Made by a program: the position numbers and the translations under genes
From: Parasphingorhabdus flavimaris
GTDB taxonomy: Bacteria; Pseudomonadota; Alphaproteobacteria; Sphingomonadales; Sphingomonadaceae
Direction of reading: 5' to 3'
DNA length: 64,000 nucleotides
Assembly (NCBI RefSeq): GCF_013371215.1
Contig: NZ_JABWMH010000004.1
Span: 310,001-374,000 of the forward strand
The notes under the pieces: generated by a model
Databases searched by the model: none
The model's input: only the letters and a program-made list of their open reading frames with translations
What the model was told of the DNA's origin: nothing
Part shown: one piece after another, positions 59,728 through 64,000 of the stretch
How positions within the stretch are numbered: position 1 is the stretch's first letter
How the letters are laid out: the number at the start of each line of letters is the position of its first letter

Positions 59728-59898
59728 ATGCGTCTAATCCGCCTGCCTGAAGTTTTAAACAAAACAGGTCTGTCCCGCTCAGGGCTCTATGCAGACGACT
59801 CGTTTCCCAAGCGTGTGCAACTTGGTACACGCGGGGTCGCGTGGGTTGAATCCGAAATCGAAGACTGGATCTCCACGCGGATCGCAGCGCGTACATGA
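59728..59898 (+). CDS. AlpA-family small DNA-binding regulator, shortened
   Basis: 56 residues from the ATG at 59728 (GGAAG upstream). AlpA/excisionase-like winged-helix: MRLIRLPEVLNKTGLSRSGL followed by FPKRVQLGTRGVAWVESEIE and DWISTRIAAR. Such proteins activate integrase or excise islands. Compared with the family pattern SRSTIYRxxxxGxFPKPV, the linker here (SRSGLYADDSFPKRV) looks about three residues shorter, so the helix-turn-helix may be altered. Near the broken integrase, which it would normally regulate. Confidence 0.75.
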   Translation: MRLIRLPEVLNKTGLSRSGLYADDSFPKRVQLGTRGVAWVESEIEDWISTRIAART

Positions 59899-59967
59899 AA
59901 TGTGCAAGTGGCGGTTCAATCTCGTATGTTGTAATTTTCCTAAGCGAAAACTAGGAATTAATTTCTG

Positions 59968-60012
59968 CTCATAACCTCAAAGTCGCTGGTTCAAATCCTA
60001 ATCCTGAAAACA
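59968..60012 (+). pseudogene. decayed 3' half of an initiator-type tRNA (CAT anticodon)
   Basis: Aligned by eye to a bacterial initiator tRNA, 45 nt from the anticodon loop to the CCA end match at about 36 positions without gaps. CTCATAA is the anticodon loop and TTCAAAT (59991-59997 region) the T-loop; the T-stem GCTGG/CCTAA and acceptor strand no longer pair. No matching 5' half precedes it. A 3'-only fragment of this kind is what an integration event at a tRNA leaves behind. The reference is from memory. Confidence 0.5.
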
Positions 60013-60039
60013 ATATATCTAAAGATCACAAAGCATTAC

Positions 60040-60069
60040 AAGCCTCGCTGTTACCAATCGGGCTTTTTT
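60040..60069 (+). terminator. terminator-like hairpin after the tRNA remnant
   Basis: AAGCC(T)CG pairs with CGGGCTT around an 11-nt loop and is followed by a T-run (60064-60069). This is the stem-loop usually found right after a tRNA gene, which supports reading the upstream fragment as a tRNA 3' end. Confidence 0.6.
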
Positions 60070-60080
60070 GCGTTTGGGCT

Positions 60081-60098
60081 GTAAGCATATGGTAAGCA
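60081..60098 (+). repeat. GTAAGCA direct repeats, 11-bp spacing
   Basis: GTAAGCA occurs at 60081-60087 and 60092-60098, one DNA turn apart. The spacing equals that of the TTGGGGGCA boxes at 57682/57693, as expected for arm-type sites of a tyrosine recombinase. Two short repeats alone could be chance. Confidence 0.4.
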
Positions 60099-60477
60099 GG
60101 TTAATGAGCAGCACTGAGTATTGCCGAGCAATAACAAGGGGTCGTTGATGTGCAGCTGGAAGCTCAAGGATCCAATCTCACTGCAAGTTTGTTCCCAGAT
60201 TTGAAGTTTTGCGTTTAATATTCTTCGACCTCTAGGTTTTAGAGAATGGCTAGGCAGTTATTGTTTTCGATTTGAGCGATCTCCTAAATGTTCACCGGAC
60301 AACTGAGGGTCCTAGTATTGGTGAAGATATTGGGCATTGAGCTGGCTCACGTTCCCGGTCCAATTTAAAGCACTGATAAGATTATCTTGTTTTGTAATGT
60401 AAACCTATTAGCAAGAAGGCTTTCGAGTAGGCGACCGCTGACAACTGTCCACTAGACGGCAGCGAACGGAGGAACTG

Positions 60478-63400
60478 ATGCACCCCAATCCGGGTGACCG
60501 AGTGAGAATGCGGCGAGATCCGGCGTTCGTTGGTATCGTGATGGATCGACCATTTGAGCGCGATGGACGGCTTATGATCAAGATCGATGTATTAACTGGC
60601 CAGAAAGAGGTTCCGCTAAGTTTGCTCGAAATCGTGGAATCCGAGCCGGACATTCTCAACGATCTAAAAATGGGTAAATTCTCAACGCCCCTAGAACTCC
60701 GGCGAACCATCAATCATCTTCGACTATCCGGAAAGTTAGCCGATATGATTTACTCAATGGGCGCTACCAACACGAAGTTTTTCGCATATCAGTTCAAACC
60801 TTTGCTGAAAATCCTGAATGCACCGGCTCGGGGGCTCCTGATCGCAGATGAAGTTGGTTTGGGGAAGACGATAGAAGCTGGGCTTATTTGGACGGAGCTT
60901 GTGGCACGCGGTGACGCTCGCCGTTTGCTCGTGGTCTGTCCCAAGCCGCTGGTCAAGAAATGGCAGGACGAACTGCGACGCAAGTTCAGCGTAAATGCAA
61001 AGGCTTGTAACGCCGAAGAGCTACTCGGTCTAATTGAAGATGACGCCTTAAACCGGAACGGGTTTGCAGCAGTTGCCTCTATGTCTGCCTTAAAACCACC
61101 GGCCAAATGGAACGATGAGGAAGAACCTAATCAATCCGCACGCGCTGATTTAGCGCGATTTTTGTCAGATGAGCGCGGAGATGAATTATTTGACTTAGTA
61201 ATTTTTGATGAAGCACACCATCTGCGCAATACACAAACGGCAAACCACAAAATTGGGCAGCTTTTGACTGAGTCTTCGGATTACAGTCTTCTGTTATCCG
61301 CCACGCCAGTCAATCTTAGATCGAATGACCTGCGAGTTCTCCTTAAACTTCTCGATCCAGACACATTCGATAATGAATGGCAGTTCGCATGGCTCCAAGA
61401 AGAAAACGCGCCATTAGTCGAGGCTTTTGAAGCAGCAAGAAATCCGAACGTTTCGATTGAGAAGATCTCCAAGCTTGTTGGAGCGCTGCAGCCCGGACAG
61501 ATTCTGAAAACTGGCGAACGCTTGAAGCGCCTTCGCGCTGAATTGGCAGATGGAATAGAAGGAACTGCCAAAGAGCGCATGAACTTGGCGGCTCGTTTGG
61601 AAGAAATGTCGTTGCTCGGATCAATCGTAAATCGAACGCGAAGGCGAGACGTTGTTGAGTTCAAAGTGGTTCGCCATCCAAAAACAGTCTCGTGGGAAAT
61701 GTCAGAGAAATTTGAGCGAGAGTTCTATGACGAGATAACCCAAGCAATTGAGCGCTATGCCTATGATCGAGACATTAACGAGAAGTTTTTGTTGGCGGGC
61801 GCCCAGCGCCTGGTAGCATCTAGCCTAGCAGCTGCTTATCGCCACTGGGGAGAACGCACTGGCAACCTATCGGTTGATGAAGAAGACGAAGAAACACTAA
61901 AACCATTGCCAGGCCCGATGGTGTCAACTCTTGGCGAGTATTGTTCAGATCATTTATTTTTGGCAAAGCTCGAACAAAATGATGGTAAATTTGACAGTCT
62001 GATTAAGACGCTAAGGGATCTGCTGAGCAGTGATAGCACGGAAAAGATCATCATCTTTTCAAGCTTCAGAAGCGTAATATCGTACCTTAGCCGTCGTCTA
62101 GCTGCAGAAAACATCGACGTAATTGAGCTCCATGGTGGAATCAAAGAAGATCGCCAAGAAACGGTAGGTCGGTTTGCTGATGCACCCGGTGGAACAATAT
62201 TGCTAACTTCTGAGGTCGGCGGAGAAGGATTGGACCTTCAGTTTTGCCGCATCGTAATTAACTGGGATCTTCCGTGGAACCCAATGAAGCTCGAACAGCG
62301 GATCGGTCGCGTCGATCGTATTGGTCAGCAGTCAGCCTCAGTCGAGATCATTAATCTTATTGCGCAGGATACGATTGAAGAGATAGTTTATAAAAGGCTT
62401 TATGAAAGGCTGGATATCATTCGAAACACGCTTGGGGATTTTGAACCGATCCTTGGTGATGTAGTTAAGCAAATTGAATTAATTCTCTCCGATGGCTCTC
62501 TTTCGCTGCGAGAGAGAAAAGAGGAACTGGACCGAGCGACAGCAGCAGCCGAAGAAGTTAAACGCCAGACGGAACAGCTAGAACTTGAAGCTCCCAGCCT
62601 TATCGCGCATGGTGAAAATATTCTGAACCGGATCAATGAAGCTCACGCACCACACAAGATGCTCGCGAGTAACGATTTACGCGATTACGTCATCAGTACA
62701 TTGGTTGAAAAATTTCCGGGAACAAGATTCGATCGTGTACCTGATGTATCAATAGAGATGTTTGAAGTACGCCTCTCTCATGCCGCTCAAGCCAAGTTCT
62801 CTCGCTTTTTGACAGATTCGGCTACGAGATACCAAACCAGATTTCGAGGAGACAATGGCAGCGGAGTAAGGGTTGTTTTCGGAAGCAACTCCGAGCCAGG
62901 TCGCTATCGTGCAATAGATTCTATAGTGATGAAGCACCCATTGACGCGCTTTGCGGCTGTTATTCGCGAAGAACTCTATTCAGGTGTAATCCCCAGACCA
63001 GTAACAGCTTTTACTTTGTCCAGTCCTACCAATTGCCAATTGGAGCCTGGATTTTACGCAATTGCAATTGAGCGATGGTCCATCGATGGACTTTTGCCTG
63101 TCGACAAATTATCTTTTCTCGGTGCAGATTGTCTCTTGCAGCGCCTCGTGACTTCGGAAGAAGCCGAAAAGCTTCTGATGGAAGCGATAGCAACCAATCC
63201 AGACCTTATTGAAGTTGATCAAAATACGCTGAACCATGCATGTGAGGCTATCGAAAATTTAGTTCTGCCGATGCTCGAACGCCGACGTGAAGATTTTTTT
63301 GAGGCAGAAGCGGCGCGACACTTCGACCAAATTCAAACTCAGATTGCACTCGCTCAAGAGCATCGAGAGCGGAAACGCAAAGAGGCTGAATCCATAATTC

Positions 63401-63603
63401 GAGATCTCGAATTTTCGTGGGGTGATGTAAGTCAGAAGGATAAACGGCTTAGAGTCGCTAAAATGCGGAGAAGCCAACTAGATAAGTTTCTCGCGCGGAT
63501 GGATGAAAAGCTTGAGGATCTTAAAGTCAAAGAAGACAATTTTATCATAGACGAGCCCCAGGTCGTTGGAATAGCGATTATTGAATTGGAGGCTGCATCA
63601 TGA
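60478..63603 (+). CDS. SNF2-family helicase with N-terminal SH3-like domain
   Basis: 1041 residues. Superfamily 2 Snf2/RapA-type ATPase. An SH3/Tudor-like start (residues 1-55: GDRVRMRRDPAFVGIVMDRP) is followed by the helicase core: Q/I region with DEVGLGKT (124-131), DEAH (244-247), SATP (274-277), and C-lobe motifs FSSFRSVISYLSRRLA, TSEVGGEGLDL (578-587) and QRIGRVDRIGQ (607-617), all intact. Residues about 940-1030 form a charged coiled coil. The ATG at 60478 has GGAGG (60468-60472). Related proteins include RapA, DISARM DrmD and the DpdE helicase of the 7-deazaguanine system; no gene here decides which. AT-richer than the core; coupled to the next gene. Confidence 0.88.
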   Translation: MHPNPGDRVRMRRDPAFVGIVMDRPFERDGRLMIKIDVLTGQKEVPLSLLEIVESEPDILNDLKMGKFSTPLELRRTINHLRLSGKLADMIYSMGATNTKFFAYQFKPLLKILNAPARGLLIADEVGLGKTIEAGLIWTELVARGDARRLLVVCPKPLVKKWQDELRRKFSVNAKACNAEELLGLIEDDALNRNGFAAVASMSALKPPAKWNDEEEPNQSARADLARFLSDERGDELFDLVIFDEAHHLRNTQTANHKIGQLLTESSDYSLLLSATPVNLRSNDLRVLLKLLDPDTFDNEWQFAWLQEENAPLVEAFEAARNPNVSIEKISKLVGALQPGQILKTGERLKRLRAELADGIEGTAKERMNLAARLEEMSLLGSIVNRTRRRDVVEFKVVRHPKTVSWEMSEKFEREFYDEITQAIERYAYDRDINEKFLLAGAQRLVASSLAAAYRHWGERTGNLSVDEEDEETLKPLPGPMVSTLGEYCSDHLFLAKLEQNDGKFDSLIKTLRDLLSSDSTEKIIIFSSFRSVISYLSRRLAAENIDVIELHGGIKEDRQETVGRFADAPGGTILLTSEVGGEGLDLQFCRIVINWDLPWNPMKLEQRIGRVDRIGQQSASVEIINLIAQDTIEEIVYKRLYERLDIIRNTLGDFEPILGDVVKQIELILSDGSLSLRERKEELDRATAAAEEVKRQTEQLELEAPSLIAHGENILNRINEAHAPHKMLASNDLRDYVISTLVEKFPGTRFDRVPDVSIEMFEVRLSHAAQAKFSRFLTDSATRYQTRFRGDNGSGVRVVFGSNSEPGRYRAIDSIVMKHPLTRFAAVIREELYSGVIPRPVTAFTLSSPTNCQLEPGFYAIAIERWSIDGLLPVDKLSFLGADCLLQRLVTSEEAEKLLMEAIATNPDLIEVDQNTLNHACEAIENLVLPMLERRREDFFEAEAARHFDQIQTQIALAQEHRERKRKEAESIIRDLEFSWGDVSQKDKRLRVAKMRRSQLDKFLARMDEKLEDLKVKEDNFIIDEPQVVGIAIIELEAAS

Positions 63604-64000
63604 AGCGAAACCGCCGCTTTCCTAAGACCACATTCGGAGACTTGGATTCACCATTAAGCGAACTTCAGAAAAACCTAGCCAGTTCGAAAAATTTCCCAAC
63701 GAAAAATGGCAACGGCGCTAGCGGGGCCTTAACCGAGGCTAATCAACAAAAAAAACAACCCGCCACCAAATCCGCGAAAGTCGACCTTCCTGTTGGTAAA
63801 AAATACAAACTAAAACCTCAGTATGAAGAGCGGTTTGCACTGCGATTGCCAGACCCAGACCCAGACCCTTCTCAAGAGATTCGTAAAAAAGCTGCAATAA
63901 CAGTCACGCCAGCCCAGGAAGCGCCAAAGCTCACAACGCATAAACGCAACACATCTGAACAACAACATCGAGATATTTTTGCCGAACGTAGGCAGGCCGC
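63600..64000 (+). CDS. unknown partner of the SNF2 helicase, N-terminal part
   Basis: 133 complete residues; the gene continues past the window end. The ATG at 63600 overlaps the helicase TGA (63601-63603) as ATGA, so translation is coupled. The visible part is basic and disordered-looking, rich in Lys, Asn, Gln, Ser and Pro (MKRNRRFPKTTFGDLDSPLS, then a KKQPATKSAK stretch and DPDPDPSQEIRKKAA). No domain can be recognised in this part. Coupling suggests it forms a complex with, or directs, the helicase (inference). Confidence 0.8.
   Translation, partial: MKRNRRFPKTTFGDLDSPLSELQKNLASSKNFPTKNGNGASGALTEANQQKKQPATKSAKVDLPVGKKYKLKPQYEERFALRLPDPDPDPSQEIRKKAAITVTPAQEAPKLTTHKRNTSEQQHRDIFAERRQA

Larger units (their letters stand above)
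59899..60477. other. 579-bp gene-free stretch between two accessory blocks
   Basis: No credible open frame on either strand. It contains a decayed tRNA-like 3' half (59968-60012), a terminator-like hairpin with six Ts (60040-60069), two GTAAGCA direct repeats 11 bp apart (60081-60098), and a small dyad GATAA-GA-TTATC (60375-60386) about 90 bp before the helicase start. The rest is AT-rich and shows nothing else I can identify. Confidence 0.7.

Noticed and set aside
57480-60012. Tract between tRNA-Leu and the tRNA remnant as one complete island with matched att repeats
   Set aside because: The 3' end of tRNA-Leu is not repeated anywhere to the right in the window, and the remnant resembles a different tRNA.
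60478-63603. Assigning the helicase as DISARM DrmD, DpdE or ZorD
   Set aside because: Motifs are shared by all SNF2 proteins; no methylase, DrmA/B, Dpd or Zorya partner is visible in the window.

Overview
The window looks like a chromosome segment from an alphaproteobacterium of the order Sphingomonadales (Sphingopyxis/Sphingorhabdus/Parasphingorhabdus-like). This rests on GC-rich, densely packed core genes, on the family mix (DUF4167 protein, Tim44-like protein next to MltA and Smr, bactofilin with an M23 peptidase, FzlA-like GST-fold protein, Coq7 and UbiG for ubiquinone), and on two copies of the short inverted repeat with a CTGAGCCTGTCGAAG core that is abundant in sphingomonads. The species cannot be named from the sequence alone.

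Positions 1-57,400 are ordinary core chromosome, in many short operons on alternating strands. In order: ETF (etfA partial, etfB), sucC, ppa with a small lipoprotein, and an M61 peptidase; hisS-prfA-prmC (overlapping) and a DUF4167 protein; ygfZ and pyrC (divergent), rarD, small accessory genes; the minus-strand run secB-murJ-trpS-murA opposite timA-mltA-smr; the rpmH-rnpA-yidD-yidC-engB block followed by a GST and dapE; comM; M23 peptidase-bactofilin; the run proA-nadD-rsfS-rlmH-envC-like-ctpA-dsbB-coq7; a DUF885 protein; the PH-domain pair ydbS/ydbT; nitronate monooxygenase; lysC; ubiG; an FzlA-like protein; a glutamate synthase locus ordered gltD-DUF2059-gltB; uppP; and an NDUFA9-like NAD-binding protein. 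Many of these genes serve envelope growth and division: murA, murJ, uppP, mltA, M23, EnvC-like, CtpA, bactofilin, FzlA-like, YidC and SecB.

Positions 57,480-64,000 are accessory. An intact tRNA-Leu(CAG) is followed by a 29-bp perfect inverted repeat carrying three TTGGGGGCA boxes, a P4-type tyrosine integrase interrupted by one in-frame TAG, an overlapping unknown gene and a tiny AlpA-like regulator. Next comes a gene-free stretch (59,899-60,477) with what looks like a decayed 3' half of an initiator tRNA, a terminator and 11-bp-spaced direct repeats, which I read as a second integration scar. Beyond it the DNA is visibly AT-richer. A 1041-residue SNF2-family helicase is translationally coupled to a second gene that runs off the window end. 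This pair is the best candidate for an undescribed (probably defence-type) system, but only its left end is present.

Other signals worth checking: rnpA reading into rpmH, an intrinsic-terminator-like hairpin between the rpmH promoter and its start codon, five GANTC (CcrM) sites within 48 bp upstream of the M23 peptidase, and an 80-nt overlap of M23 peptidase and bactofilin. I saw no rRNA, CRISPR array or insertion sequence.
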